A stretch of 64,000 nucleotides of DNA from positions 1,984,001 through 2,048,000 of the forward strand of contig CP092781.1 in NCBI GenBank assembly GCA_022493055.1, in the 5' to 3' direction. The stretch is from Staphylococcus roterodami (lineage in GTDB: Bacteria; Bacillota; Bacilli; Staphylococcales; Staphylococcaceae). The position numbers and the translations under genes were made by a program. Of the stretch, positions 15,788-24,460 are shown piece by piece. The notes under the pieces are model-generated. The model searched no databases. It saw only the letters and a program-made list of their open reading frames with translations, and was not told the origin of the DNA. Positions within the stretch are counted from its first letter, which is position 1, and every line of letters starts with the position of its first letter.

Positions 15788-18283
15788 TTACATCGCAAAT
15801 TTTTCTTCTGCTTTTGAACTTGCTGAATCTTCTTGTGTTCTAAATGCTTCCGTCATTTCTTCGAAAGGACAATGTACGACCATTTTGCCCACACGTCCGT
15901 AGAAATCACTGAAAATGCATTGACCTTTCTTCAAGTCTTTCAACATTTCCATATTCTCAGGACTTTCTTTTGAATATTCTAAACCAAGCGATTTTAAAAT
16001 ATCCTCTCGTTCATCCTTTTCATCAAACGCAAAATGACAACCAAAGTTACCGCCGTCTTCGTCGGCTTTATCTTTAACAGATTGGGTAATAAAGACAAGC
16101 GAATTATTTTCTGATCGACCCATACGTTTAATACCTTTAGCTACTTTTTTACCTTGACGTGACGCACTAAATGCCCAACCTTCATCAATAAAGAGTGTGG
16201 TTTGTATCTGTCTACGTGAACCAAATTTCTGTAAGAATTTACCAATTAAAAGCATTAAAGTAATCCCATTTTTTTCACCTGTTGAATAACCTGATGGGTC
16301 ATCACCAGCTTTCGGCATATCTAAACCTTGAACTTGTAATATCGTTGCTTTTTCTTGAATATTCAAAGCTGGATTACTACCATCACTAAACACAAGTTTT
16401 AATATATTATTTTGTGTTTTTTCAAAAAGTAAATCACCAGCTTGACTTACATGTTCATCTTCATCATTTTGAAGCTTTTTAATTACATCTAATGACCCAA
16501 CTTGTTGACCTTTTTCACGTTCCTCAACTGTTTCAGTAATAGCCCTATAAATTGCTGTTTCAACACGATGTTCATTTTCAAAGGATTTAATTTCATCAAA
16601 CACTGACTTCAACATTTCGTTTGCTTCAATACCATCAAGGAAAACAATAGGGTCTAAACAACCGTAATTACTAGGTTTTTTATAATCCAATGTCACATAC
16701 TTAAATGTTTTTAAATGATTAACGAATAGGGGATATTTACGTTGCATATCTTCACTTTCTGTAATTTTATTAAACCAGTCTGCAAATTCACTTTTCGGGT
16801 CCCAATAAATCATTTGACCTTTAAAGAATGATGTATATATCCAAAGTAACTTAGCTAAAAATGATTTACCTTTACCTGTTTGACCTGTGATTAATACGTG
16901 TGGGCTATCACTGACTGCTCCTGATATACCTTTGGCTGCTAATAATAAACTAAATAAAATAATATCTCTTGAACTTGCAACAGCTTCCTCACGTGAAACA
17001 GAACGTATAAACTTATCAATACGTCCGATATAAAAACCAGTTTTTGTACCTAAACTTTGCGACACGCCAAATAAATTTTCTGCAATCCCAGTTGCTGTCG
17101 TGCGTTGCACCCAATATTTATTAATAAACAATGGATTTCCATGTAAAATTTGATAATAAAGTTGTAATTGGTCAGCTAATGGATTAACCGCATAAATATT
17201 TGTTTCTTTCAAACGTTTAATTAAACGTTTCGCTTTACGCTTACAATCTTTTAAATCATCACTCTTAATCACAAATGAACAAGACCATTCCATAAATACA
17301 CCTGAACCTGTCACTTCTTTTTCCATTTGTTCTAATACAAATAAATTATCTTGTATATCTTCAGATGCATTATCACCAGCTGATTGTTTTTCTCTTGCTT
17401 GTGCTTTATGATTAATTTTTGCACGATCAAATTTCTTTTTCACTTTATCATTTTCAATGATTTTTGCTTTCACGTGACATTCCACAGGAAAGGGCATATT
17501 TTGTGCTTTTTCATATATATGCGTAAATTCCATATCAAGTGGAAAATCATCAACAACAATTGTTGTTGTATAAAATGTTTCATTTTCATTTGTCACTTTC
17601 AATACACGCATATTTGTAGGGTCAATGACCACATTACATACATCAGTAACGGCACGTCTTGATGACTCTTCTTGTACATCATGCGTCGCATTTGAAATAA
17701 ATGGCTTACGCACGATATAAGCAAGTTCATTTTCAGTTAAACGTTCACCCTCAATACTCAAAAAACTGTCCGCAAGTTCTCGTTCAAACACTTCATAACG
17801 GCTTAAAATTTTTTCATCTAATGAAACATTAAAACCAAAATTCGAAATCATTCGTTCCGCTGTATCTGATAATGTACTCTTAAGGATTTCTTTAATCGAA
17901 ATCGCATCATCACTTAATTCTCGAAGTTTCACACCCATGACAAACGAGTTACGTGTAATCATTTGTAATTCTTGTTCTAACACATCAATCGTTTCTTGGG
18001 CATAATAATTAGCCACATCAAACGCTGAATCATCAAAGTCTTGACTAATTTCTTTAAATTTATTACGTAAATCTAAATCATGCTCATACATTTCAAAATG
18101 AAAATCCTGATAACCTTTAATCGATTCAAGAAAATATTTCATACGTTTTTTTGAAGCTTCTTTTTTATCGTAATTCGCTGTTGAAATAGATTCAGAACGA
18201 ATACGATAATACGCCCAAACTTCACCGCTTTTCGTTAATAACAAATTATTCTTAATCCCTGCATAGGGGGCTTTTAATTCCAT
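15788..18283 (-). CDS. conE: VirB4-like conjugation ATPase ConE
   Basis: 831 residues. A large N-terminal domain precedes an ATPase with Walker A LITGQTGKGKSFLAKLL near residue 450, Walker B TTLFIDEGWAF around residue 690, and the motif FITQSVKDK. This is the ConE/TcpF/Orf16 class, the motor of the Gram-positive type IV secretion system, acting at the inner face of the membrane. Length fits the family (about 800-830). GGAGGG lies six bases before the ATG. It directly follows the TcpE-like gene, the conserved order conB-C-D-E. Confidence 0.92.
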   Translation of the reverse strand: MELKAPYAGIKNNLLLTKSGEVWAYYRIRSESISTANYDKKEASKKRMKYFLESIKGYQDFHFEMYEHDLDLRNKFKEISQDFDDSAFDVANYYAQETIDVLEQELQMITRNSFVMGVKLRELSDDAISIKEILKSTLSDTAERMISNFGFNVSLDEKILSRYEVFERELADSFLSIEGERLTENELAYIVRKPFISNATHDVQEESSRRAVTDVCNVVIDPTNMRVLKVTNENETFYTTTIVVDDFPLDMEFTHIYEKAQNMPFPVECHVKAKIIENDKVKKKFDRAKINHKAQAREKQSAGDNASEDIQDNLFVLEQMEKEVTGSGVFMEWSCSFVIKSDDLKDCKRKAKRLIKRLKETNIYAVNPLADQLQLYYQILHGNPLFINKYWVQRTTATGIAENLFGVSQSLGTKTGFYIGRIDKFIRSVSREEAVASSRDIILFSLLLAAKGISGAVSDSPHVLITGQTGKGKSFLAKLLWIYTSFFKGQMIYWDPKSEFADWFNKITESEDMQRKYPLFVNHLKTFKYVTLDYKKPSNYGCLDPIVFLDGIEANEMLKSVFDEIKSFENEHRVETAIYRAITETVEEREKGQQVGSLDVIKKLQNDEDEHVSQAGDLLFEKTQNNILKLVFSDGSNPALNIQEKATILQVQGLDMPKAGDDPSGYSTGEKNGITLMLLIGKFLQKFGSRRQIQTTLFIDEGWAFSASRQGKKVAKGIKRMGRSENNSLVFITQSVKDKADEDGGNFGCHFAFDEKDEREDILKSLGLEYSKESPENMEMLKDLKKGQCIFSDFYGRVGKMVVHCPFEEMTEAFRTQEDSASSKAEEKFAM

Positions 18284-18317
18284 GTCATCCCTCCATTAAA
18301 AATAGCCCCGTTAGGGA

Positions 18318-18707
18318 CTATTTCAATTTTATTATTTTCTTGTCATGATATTTCACTTCTTCATCATATGCATAATGTACATTGCGCATTTGAATGTTAA
18401 ACACATACATCATAAAATCCCAAAGAAAGAATATCAGTTTCTTACCATCTTGTTTTAATTTTACTAATTGCTTCGTCATATAATAGGGGAGTACTGTAAA
18501 ATAAATAATCGTCAAACCTGGTATTAAACCTGTTAATGTATTAAATCCAGCCTTAAGATATAATAATATTAAAATCAATTCAATCACAAACAACGTACCG
18601 ACCCAGTCTAAACGAATACCTTTTGACCACCGGTAACTTCCTGTAAATTCATACATCACAATCGGCTGTTCAAATGTTCGTTTCAAATTGTAAGCTTTTT
18701 TATCCAT
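18318..18707 (-). CDS. TcpE/ConD-like conjugation protein
   Basis: 129 residues. The basic N-terminus contains SYRWSKGIRLDW, followed by two close hydrophobic helices (about 37-75) and a cytoplasmic C-terminal part. This is the TcpE family layout (ConD of ICEBs1, Orf17 of Tn916). The start at 18707 has GGGAG eight bases upstream, while the in-frame upstream ATG falls inside the end of the preceding gene. It lies immediately before conE. Probable membrane partner of the ATPase. Confidence 0.78.
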   Translation of the reverse strand: MDKKAYNLKRTFEQPIVMYEFTGSYRWSKGIRLDWVGTLFVIELILILLYLKAGFNTLTGLIPGLTIIYFTVLPYYMTKQLVKLKQDGKKLIFFLWDFMMYVFNIQMRNVHYAYDEEVKYHDKKIIKLK

Positions 18708-18712
18708 ATCGA

Positions 18713-18973
18713 TCAGCTCCCAAAAATCAACTTCCAAAGCCCTGATACTGAATTAAACACTGTTTCAGGACCTTTGGAAATCAAGAACATCAAACCACCA
18801 ATCACAAACAATGCAAGCATATGCCCATATTTACCCGTTGCCCACTTAACACAACCAATCACCAATACAATAATACCAATTGCGGTACCAACTTCTTTAT
18901 TAACCCATTGACCAAGTGGATTAATAGAAGGTGCATCACCTAGTACCAGCATTAAATTAAATAAATGTTCCAT
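18713..18973 (-). CDS. TcpD/ConC-like small membrane protein
   Basis: 86 residues with two transmembrane helices (about 26-45 and 50-66) separated by WATGKYGH. The start at 18973 has GGAGG eight bases upstream. It sits between the TcpC-like and TcpE-like genes, as conC does in ICEBs1 and tcpD in pCW3. It is a predicted subunit of the mating-pair apparatus. Confidence 0.72.
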   Translation of the reverse strand: MEHLFNLMLVLGDAPSINPLGQWVNKEVGTAIGIIVLVIGCVKWATGKYGHMLALFVIGGLMFLISKGPETVFNSVSGLWKLIFGS

Positions 18974-18977
18974 CACT

Positions 18978-20084
18978 TTAACCTCCAATTGTTGTTGTTA
19001 ATTTTTTAACATAATACTTACCATCTTTTTTTGTAATATCTAAGGTGTAATGTTCTAAGTTTTCAAGTGGTGACCCTTTATCTTTCATTAAAACCTCTGC
19101 TTTAACAACATAATCGTCACCCTTAGGATAAATACGTAAATCACTGATTTTAGACACTTCACGTGTATCTTCTAACCCTTCGGGGTTATCCATTAAATAA
19201 GCCATATCATCCGATTTACTTTTACAATATTTATCAAAAAACTCTTCAACAAATGCTTTTAGTTTCGGATTATCTTCACGCTTTTCATTCTCCAAACTAT
19301 CTTTAACAAGTGTTGCTTTTTTCAGTTGATTACTTGGAATCGTAGAAAAATGAGGATATTCAATCACCACGTACTTATTATTTTCACTTTTAATCGGAAT
19401 GTTTAATAATGCTTTCTTAGTTTCTGTTCGTTCTTTTTCTTCTGTCTTTGTTTCATATTCATCCTTTTTATCTTTGTCCTTTTTATCCTTTTCCTTTTTA
19501 ACTTTAACCTCCTTTTTCTCTGTAATTTTTAAATCGTAACTTACAATATACTGAATGATTGTTTGTTTATCTTTACGTTTAATATTAAAAAATTCTTTTT
19601 CATTCAGCTTACGCTCAACATTTTCAGTATTTTCTGTAGGTGTCTTATAATCAGAGGGATAAAAATCCGCTAACGCTTTTTGTCGCTCTTCTTTTGCCTT
19701 ACCATCTTTAGGAATAGTCATATATGCATCAATATACTTATCAGCATATAACTTTAAATTAGGATTATACTGAACTGTTTCAGCGTTATCTTCATATTTC
19801 TTTTGAATTTCTTGCGTTTTATTAACTGCTTCTTTACTTTCGTTGTTCGCTTTAGAAGCTCTAATGAAAGAGGCAATCAACAAAATGGTTAACAACACTA
19901 AAATCATATAAAAAACAATCACAATCTTTTTTCTGTGATTGCGATACTTCGGTAATGATTTACGTTCTTCTTCAGGAACATCAAAACGCTTGCCTTTTTT
20001 TGAAAATCTTGATAATATCAACTTGTTGATGATACTCAAAAAAGCTTTACGTATATTACTTAGAAAAGCTTTGATAGGAATCAT
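18978..20084 (-). CDS. TcpC/ConB-like VirB8-type protein
   Basis: 368 residues. A basic cytoplasmic N-terminus, one membrane helix (about 53-73), and two extracellular NTF2-like domains separated by a Lys/Glu-rich insert (KEKDKKDKDKKDEYETK). This is the bitopic TcpC/ConB/Orf13 class that docks to the channel. The ATG at 20084 immediately abuts the ribosome-binding sequence AAAGGAG and overlaps the relaxase gene by 29 bases. Initiation is therefore probably coupled, or uses a slightly later non-ATG codon. Confidence 0.8.
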   Translation of the reverse strand: MIPIKAFLSNIRKAFLSIINKLILSRFSKKGKRFDVPEEERKSLPKYRNHRKKIVIVFYMILVLLTILLIASFIRASKANNESKEAVNKTQEIQKKYEDNAETVQYNPNLKLYADKYIDAYMTIPKDGKAKEERQKALADFYPSDYKTPTENTENVERKLNEKEFFNIKRKDKQTIIQYIVSYDLKITEKKEVKVKKEKDKKDKDKKDEYETKTEEKERTETKKALLNIPIKSENNKYVVIEYPHFSTIPSNQLKKATLVKDSLENEKREDNPKLKAFVEEFFDKYCKSKSDDMAYLMDNPEGLEDTREVSKISDLRIYPKGDDYVVKAEVLMKDKGSPLENLEHYTLDITKKDGKYYVKKLTTTIGG

Positions 20085-21156
20085 CTCCTTTCTTTTTACG
20101 CTTTAGATTTTCTAAATAATGATTAATTCTATCGGTGTGTTCATCATTAAATGATGAATGCGCCAATATTTTATTCAGAAAATCTGTATCCCCAAGTAAT
20201 CCTTCGGATTGTGCCATTGCTTCAGCTGTTAAAACCGTATCTAACGTGGTAGCTACTTGTTTACATAACCAATCAATATTATCCTCAATTGACTTTAAAC
20301 TCGGTTTTATACTTAAACTAATTTTATCAGCACCTTTAATAAAACGTGACCATTCTTGATATACTGGCCACCTTGATTTTCGACTATCTGATACATCTTT
20401 CGGCTCAGTTACAAAACGCATACTATTATTTAAAACACCTTTAACAATATCTGATATGCTTGATGTTTCTGTTAAAATATTTGCGCAATTTTCCGCATTA
20501 CTTCGTCGCATTTGTATTTCATAACGATTCCATAATCCAAAATCTTCAACAGGTGTTTTTAATTTATACGCCATTTCATAGTTCTTTTCATAAAAGCGAC
20601 AGTACATATCACTTTTTTTAGAGCCGATATAAAAAGTTGAACCTTTAGACTGTCCGTTGGACAATTTAAAACCAGCAATTGAACTCGCTGTTCTAAATTT
20701 TGAAATACATTCACCATGCTCAGCCTTTTTAATTAATCGTGGTATTTTTAAATATGTTTTTGTATCATCAATCGCAATATCAATTCTTGTAAAACGCGCC
20801 TTTTTAGCCGCACAGCGCTTAAAAAAGTCTTGCCACGTTTCATTGCGGTTGATTAAATAATGTTCAAATTCTCGACAACCAGAACCAGTTAACTGTAGAT
20901 GAAAGCCCATACCCTCATCTTTATCCGAATAAAAGATTTGAATATTACCAAACGTATAACCACGATTGTAAAAGTACAAGCCACTATTACGATGTTTAAA
21001 CACTGCCCGAGGCAGTTTCAAAACATCCTCCATAATGGTGAAAATAGAGGGCACCTGAAAAGTCACTTGAACCCAGTCAACAACTGCCTCCAAGCCACAT
21101 TTTTCTGGCTTCGCTACCCCCCTATTAGTAAGGGGGGTAGAAGCTTGATTTTCCAT
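20056..21156 (-). CDS. Rep_trans/NicK-like relaxase (replication initiation) protein
   Basis: 366 residues. Motifs: VDWVQVTF near residue 28, FTRIDIAIDD near 120 (a metal-binding aspartate strand), and GSTFYIGSKKSDMYCRFYEKNYE near 170 with candidate catalytic tyrosines. These define the Rep_trans family, which includes plasmid rolling-circle initiators and the ICE relaxases NicK and Orf20. It should nick the element at oriT, probably in the palindromic region starting 14 bases upstream (21170-21316). The start at 21156 has AGGAGG at optimal spacing. Confidence 0.88.
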   Translation of the reverse strand: MENQASTPLTNRGVAKPEKCGLEAVVDWVQVTFQVPSIFTIMEDVLKLPRAVFKHRNSGLYFYNRGYTFGNIQIFYSDKDEGMGFHLQLTGSGCREFEHYLINRNETWQDFFKRCAAKKARFTRIDIAIDDTKTYLKIPRLIKKAEHGECISKFRTASSIAGFKLSNGQSKGSTFYIGSKKSDMYCRFYEKNYEMAYKLKTPVEDFGLWNRYEIQMRRSNAENCANILTETSSISDIVKGVLNNSMRFVTEPKDVSDSRKSRWPVYQEWSRFIKGADKISLSIKPSLKSIEDNIDWLCKQVATTLDTVLTAEAMAQSEGLLGDTDFLNKILAHSSFNDEHTDRINHYLENLKRKKKGDDSYQSFSK

Positions 21157-21169
21157 GAAAAAACCTCCT

Positions 21170-21316
21170 ATCAAATCGCAAGCGATTTGATAACTTAAGG
21201 CTGTCGCTTCCCTTTCTTAACGCGCCTTTGTCGCAGGCTCCGCCCAAATGCTTAACGCCGTCCCGGCTTGCATTTCTGCGCCTGCAGGCGCTAAAAGTCC
21301 AGCTCGCCTTAAGTTA
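21170..21316. other. Probable oriT / origin region: GC-rich palindrome cluster
   Basis: Three perfect palindromic elements lie within 147 bases: ATCAAATCGC and its complement (21170-21191), TAACTTAAGGC (21191-21201) with complement at 21306-21316, and GCGCCTGCAGGCGC (21278-21291). The block is much richer in GC than the surrounding element and has no convincing gene. It lies directly upstream of the relaxase gene, where oriT of ICEBs1 and Tn916-type elements is found. The nick site was not identified. Confidence 0.65.
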
Positions 21317-21335
21317 AACAATACAAATGATATAT

Positions 21336-21638
21336 TTAACTATCTACATCACCAATATAGATACAATCCTTCAAATCAATTTGTAGTAATCGCCCGTGTC
21401 CTGCTTCTTTCAAACTAAAACACAATAAGCAGACGTCAGTGTATATCCTCGGTCTGCCTGATGGTAAACGACTTTTAACATAGTCACCATTAAATTTTTC
21501 TTGTATTTCCTTTGCGATAAGCATTAATGATAATGCTTCACCTGTATTAATTCTAGATGCAATATATGACAACATGCCTTCAGATAATTTTAAAGTACGT
21601 GCATAAGGCGCTAAGTTGTCAGCTGTATAAAATTCCAT
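21336..21638 (-). CDS. Hypothetical ICE protein, 100 aa
   Basis: Small, mixed alpha/beta-looking soluble protein with no signal peptide. It contains SRLPSGRPRIYTDVCLLCF. It follows the DUF961 gene after three bases and precedes the probable oriT. AAGG lies upstream of the ATG. No family recognised. Its position suggests a DNA-processing or replication accessory role, but nothing in the sequence proves it. Confidence 0.6.
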   Translation of the reverse strand: MEFYTADNLAPYARTLKLSEGMLSYIASRINTGEALSLMLIAKEIQEKFNGDYVKSRLPSGRPRIYTDVCLLCFSLKEAGHGRLLQIDLKDCIYIGDVDS

Positions 21639-21641
21639 ACA

Positions 21642-21977
21642 CTAACCTTGTTGTGCACCTTTTTTATGTTGAATTGTCGCAATTTGTCTAATATCTTCTG
21701 CCTTAATACTCGGTTGAATTGAATGGAAATCACCTGAAGATTGTACATATTGTTTTGCTTCTACACCTACAAGTTCACAAACTGACATAATATCAAGTTT
21801 TACTTCTTTAGGTACTTTTACTGTTACTTGTTCACCTTGTCCAGTTGACGCTAATTTGTATGCATATAATTTTTGATCGGTTTTTTCTCCATCTTCATAT
21901 TTGTATTTCTCATCAACACCCATGAAATATAAATCTCCAAACGTTTCTTTTAAATCAAATTTCGGACTCCATGCCAT
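21642..21977 (-). CDS. DUF961 (YdcP/Orf23-like) protein
   Basis: 111 residues. The core FGDLYFMGVDEKYKY and LYAYKLASTGQGEQVTVKVP is typical of DUF961 proteins encoded at the head of Tn916/ICEBs1-type conjugation operons. They are usually near oriT and the relaxase gene, as here. Cytosolic, without membrane segments. Paralogous to the genes at 22020-22322 and 12963-13205. Role not established. Confidence 0.75.
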   Translation of the reverse strand: MAWSPKFDLKETFGDLYFMGVDEKYKYEDGEKTDQKLYAYKLASTGQGEQVTVKVPKEVKLDIMSVCELVGVEAKQYVQSSGDFHSIQPSIKAEDIRQIATIQHKKGAQQG

Positions 21978-22019
21978 AATAAATTCCTCATTTCTTTTTA
22001 TAATTTTTATTTATACGCT

Positions 22020-22322
22020 TTATGCTTTTGTTTCTAAACTATAAATATCATCAGCTGAAAAGCTTGTATATAAATTACAATAACCTGTATTCATATCTTG
22101 ATATACTCTAGGTTTGATTGTTAAATTATCAAAATCAACACGTTCTAAAGAATCAAAGTATTTTTCATTTGACAGTCTAACTTTAACTTGTTCACCAATA
22201 TCAACACATATAATCGTATACAGATAATAAGCTTCATCAAACCGCGATATTTTTTCAACATGGGACAAATAACGAAACTCTTTCCCCATAGTTGCTTCAA
22301 TATCAATGACTGGTTCTATCAT
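22020..22322 (-). CDS. Second DUF961-like protein
   Basis: 100 residues from the ATG at 22322, chosen because GAGGTGA lies seven bases upstream; the longer frame to 22409 has no ribosome site. IDIEATMGKEFRYLSHVEK and YYLYTIICVDIGEQVKVRLS align with the neighbouring DUF961 protein along the whole length, so this is a diverged tandem copy, like the orf22/orf23 pair of Tn916. Confidence 0.68.
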   Translation of the reverse strand: MIEPVIDIEATMGKEFRYLSHVEKISRFDEAYYLYTIICVDIGEQVKVRLSNEKYFDSLERVDFDNLTIKPRVYQDMNTGYCNLYTSFSADDIYSLETKA

Positions 22323-22462
22323 AAAAGTCACCTCGGCAGACTCATACAAATCAGAGTTTTTTAGGGTCGCACGAATAGGAATAACTCCCGCAAATCCGTA
22401 CCACTGCATTTTTGATAATGGAGTGTCTATGCTTCTCCTGACCTATTCAATTTTTTTGAAAC

Positions 22463-22747
22463 CTATCGGTTCATCACCTCAAAGAATTCTAGGTCTAATT
22501 TATCAATATGATACATCTTGCATATAAATGCGTTAGACACACCATACTTTTTTAAATATACATAATCCTTATAAGTGAATTGATAGTCATTATTTTTCGC
22601 TTTATTACACACATCTAATATACAAAAATATGCAATTTTATACATCTTGCAAATATGACGTTTAGAATAACCATGAAATCGTAAAACAACAAAATTTCTA
22701 TAATCTAAACGATTAAAATCATAAAAATAAGGTGTAAACTCAGTCAT
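22463..22747 (-). CDS. First gene of ICE operon: protein with duplicated HTH-like unit
   Basis: 94 residues starting at the ATG at 22747 (GGAA nine bases upstream). It contains two similar segments: RFHGYSKRHICKMYKIAYF and KKYGVSNAFICKMYHIDKL. Each resembles a short helix-turn-helix (helix, GxS turn, ICKMY helix). This suggests a small DNA-binding protein. It begins about 48 bases from the element's right end, and its first codons contain one arm of an 11-bp inverted repeat whose other arm is the element terminus. Candidate regulator or end-binding protein; no family recognised. Confidence 0.55.
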   Translation of the reverse strand: MTEFTPYFYDFNRLDYRNFVVLRFHGYSKRHICKMYKIAYFCILDVCNKAKNNDYQFTYKDYVYLKKYGVSNAFICKMYHIDKLDLEFFEVMNR

Positions 22748-22796
22748 AACTACCAATTCCTTTTTTAAGAATTTGTTGTTAATTAGAGTTTACACC
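22731..22796. repeat. 11-bp perfect inverted repeat at right ICE end
   Basis: GGTGTAAACTC (22731-22741) and GAGTTTACACC (22786-22796) are perfect inverted copies 44 bases apart. The outer arm coincides with the element terminus and the inner arm with codons 3-6 of the first ICE gene. Confidence 0.7.
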
Positions 22797-24118
22797 ACAA
22801 CCGCACCGTAAAATGTAGCGAACAAAATAATTACACGTGCAATATTAATAAACACTGATGAAACTTGGTTATTTTTATTACGCGTTAAATATGCAACATT
22901 TGTTTCCGTAATATAGTAGTACGACAAAATTGTAGTAAATGCAAAGAAGAATAAGGCAAATGCAATAAAGTATGACCCTACGCCAGAGAATGAAGGATCA
23001 AATTGATAACCGCTGCCATGGAACGCTTTATCAATGCCGGCTTGTGCATACATCGCAGTCCCTGAATAATCTTTACCTGTTGCATTTTCAACATAAATAC
23101 CACCGTCTTTAATTAAATGTGGTGTGCCATTCGCATTAACCGTACCATCAGTCACATTATATGTACCAGAAATCAGTATAATCAATGCCGTTGCGGTACA
23201 TACAAATAATGTATCAATATATACTGAAAATGCTTGTACTAGACCTTGTTTACTTGGATGTGATACTTCTGCTGCCGCTGCTGCGTGTGGACCTGTACCT
23301 TGACCAGCCTCATTTGAGTATAATCCACGTTTAACACCAATCTCTATCATTGCGCCAACGATACCACCAAAAGCAGATTGTAATCCAAATGCTGATTTGA
23401 AAATTAATGCAAATAACGCTGGCACTTCTTGTATATTGATACAAATGATAATGACAGCCATTAGTATGTAAATAATTGCCATAAATGGTACAACGGCCGT
23501 TGCAACATTAGCAATACTACGTACTCCACCAAAAATAATTAATCCCAAAATAACTACAACAATAGCACCCATTAACCATTGTGGAACATGAATCGCATTG
23601 TGCATTGAACTTGCTATAGCGTTAGATTGCACACCAGGTAGCAATAGACCTACTGAGATAATGGTAACAATAGCAAAGATAATTCCGTAAACTTTCCCAA
23701 ATTTACCACCAATACCATATTCAATATAATACGCTGGTCCACCACGGTATTCATTGTTTTCAACTCGCTTGAATATTTGACCAAGTGTAGATTCAATAAA
23801 AGCACTACTTGCACCTAAAAACGCAGTAATCCACATCCAAAATACTGCACCAGGTCCTCCTATAAATATTGCAGTAGATACACCGACAATATTACCTGTA
23901 CCGACCCTGCCTGCTAAAGACATGGCTATCGCTTGAAAACTTGAAATGCCATTAGGAGACTTCTCTCCTTGAAACATTAAACGAATCATTTCTTTAAAAT
24001 GTCTAACTTGAAAAAATCGCATACGCAATGTAAATAATACACCAGTAATTAGCAAACCATAAACTAATGGCTTACTCCAAACAACCTCATTTAAAAAGGT
24101 TACTAATTTTTCAATCAT
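22790..24118 (-). pseudogene. alsT: Sodium:alanine/glutamine symporter AlsT, C-terminus removed by ICE
   Basis: 442 residues remain of a family normally about 485 (AGCS symporters). Family sequences are intact: FQAIAMSLAGRVGTGNIVGVSTA near the N-terminus, and YSNEAGQGTGPHAAAAAEVSHP in the middle. The last host codons are FATFYGAVV, after which the ICE end supplies a TAA, so the final helix and cytoplasmic tail are missing. Start at 24118 (AGGGGG upstream). In S. aureus AlsT transports glutamine/alanine. Activity of the truncated form is unknown; loss is likely. Its transcript reads into the ICE operon. Confidence 0.85.
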
Positions 24119-24460
24119 AAGATTCCCCCTATTGTTTAAACATAAAAATATTATACGATTAAGCACGAGACACTTCAATATATTTTCAGAATATTCTTAT
24201 AAATAACGATGTAATTATTTCATTATTTAAATACGTTTAATATTAAAATTAGATATTCGTATGAAAATTGTTACTGTTTGATCCATTTGAAGACTTACGA
24301 GTCGTTGAAAAGTCGCACAAACTATTGAAAGTAAATATCTTAAAATAGAAAGTGAATGGTTAATTTAAGTATATTTAAAAAATATTAACCTTTTTAAGCA
24401 CTGCTATTTAGGATATACTAAATAATAACTAAGTTTAGAAAAATAGGAGGAACATCGTTT
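24119..24460. promoter_or_regulatory. Divergent regulatory region with alsT promoter and CodY box
   Basis: For alsT (minus strand): TTGAAG (24173-24178), 17 bases, TATAAT (24150-24155). Directly upstream, TATTTTCAGAATATT (24181-24195) matches the CodY motif AATTTTCWGAAAATT at 13 of 15 positions when read on the minus strand. The rest of this stretch, toward the AI-2E family gene, holds no recognisable gene or terminator; AGGAGG precedes that gene's ATG. Confidence 0.7.

Larger units (their letters stand above)
7655..22795. mobile_element. ICE6013-like integrative conjugative element, about 15.1 kb
   Basis: Both ends break a gene: a MAP-domain gene on the left and alsT on the right. The outermost bases read inward are GTGTCAAT (left) and GTGTAAAC (right), a 6/8 imperfect inverted repeat consistent with the short imperfect repeats known for ICE6013. 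The element encodes an IS30-type DDE transposase instead of a tyrosine integrase, plus a full Tn916/ICEBs1-type conjugation set read leftward: DUF961 genes, relaxase/Rep, TcpC-D-E, ConE, FtsK-like ATPase, ConG-like, CwlT-like, YddI- and YddJ-like. No resistance cargo or phage-type repressor was seen. Exact ends are uncertain by a few bases. Confidence 0.85.

Noticed and set aside
19440..19510. Tandem Lys/Asp/Glu-rich repeat in the TcpC-like gene as a CRISPR or satellite
   Set aside because: It is a short low-complexity coding insert (KDKKD-type), with no spacers and no regular unit. No CRISPR array, tRNA or rRNA was seen in the window.
22790..24178. Longer alsT start at 24178
   Set aside because: The extra 20 residues lack a ribosome site and cover the predicted promoter; the ATG at 24118 has AGGGGG at good spacing.
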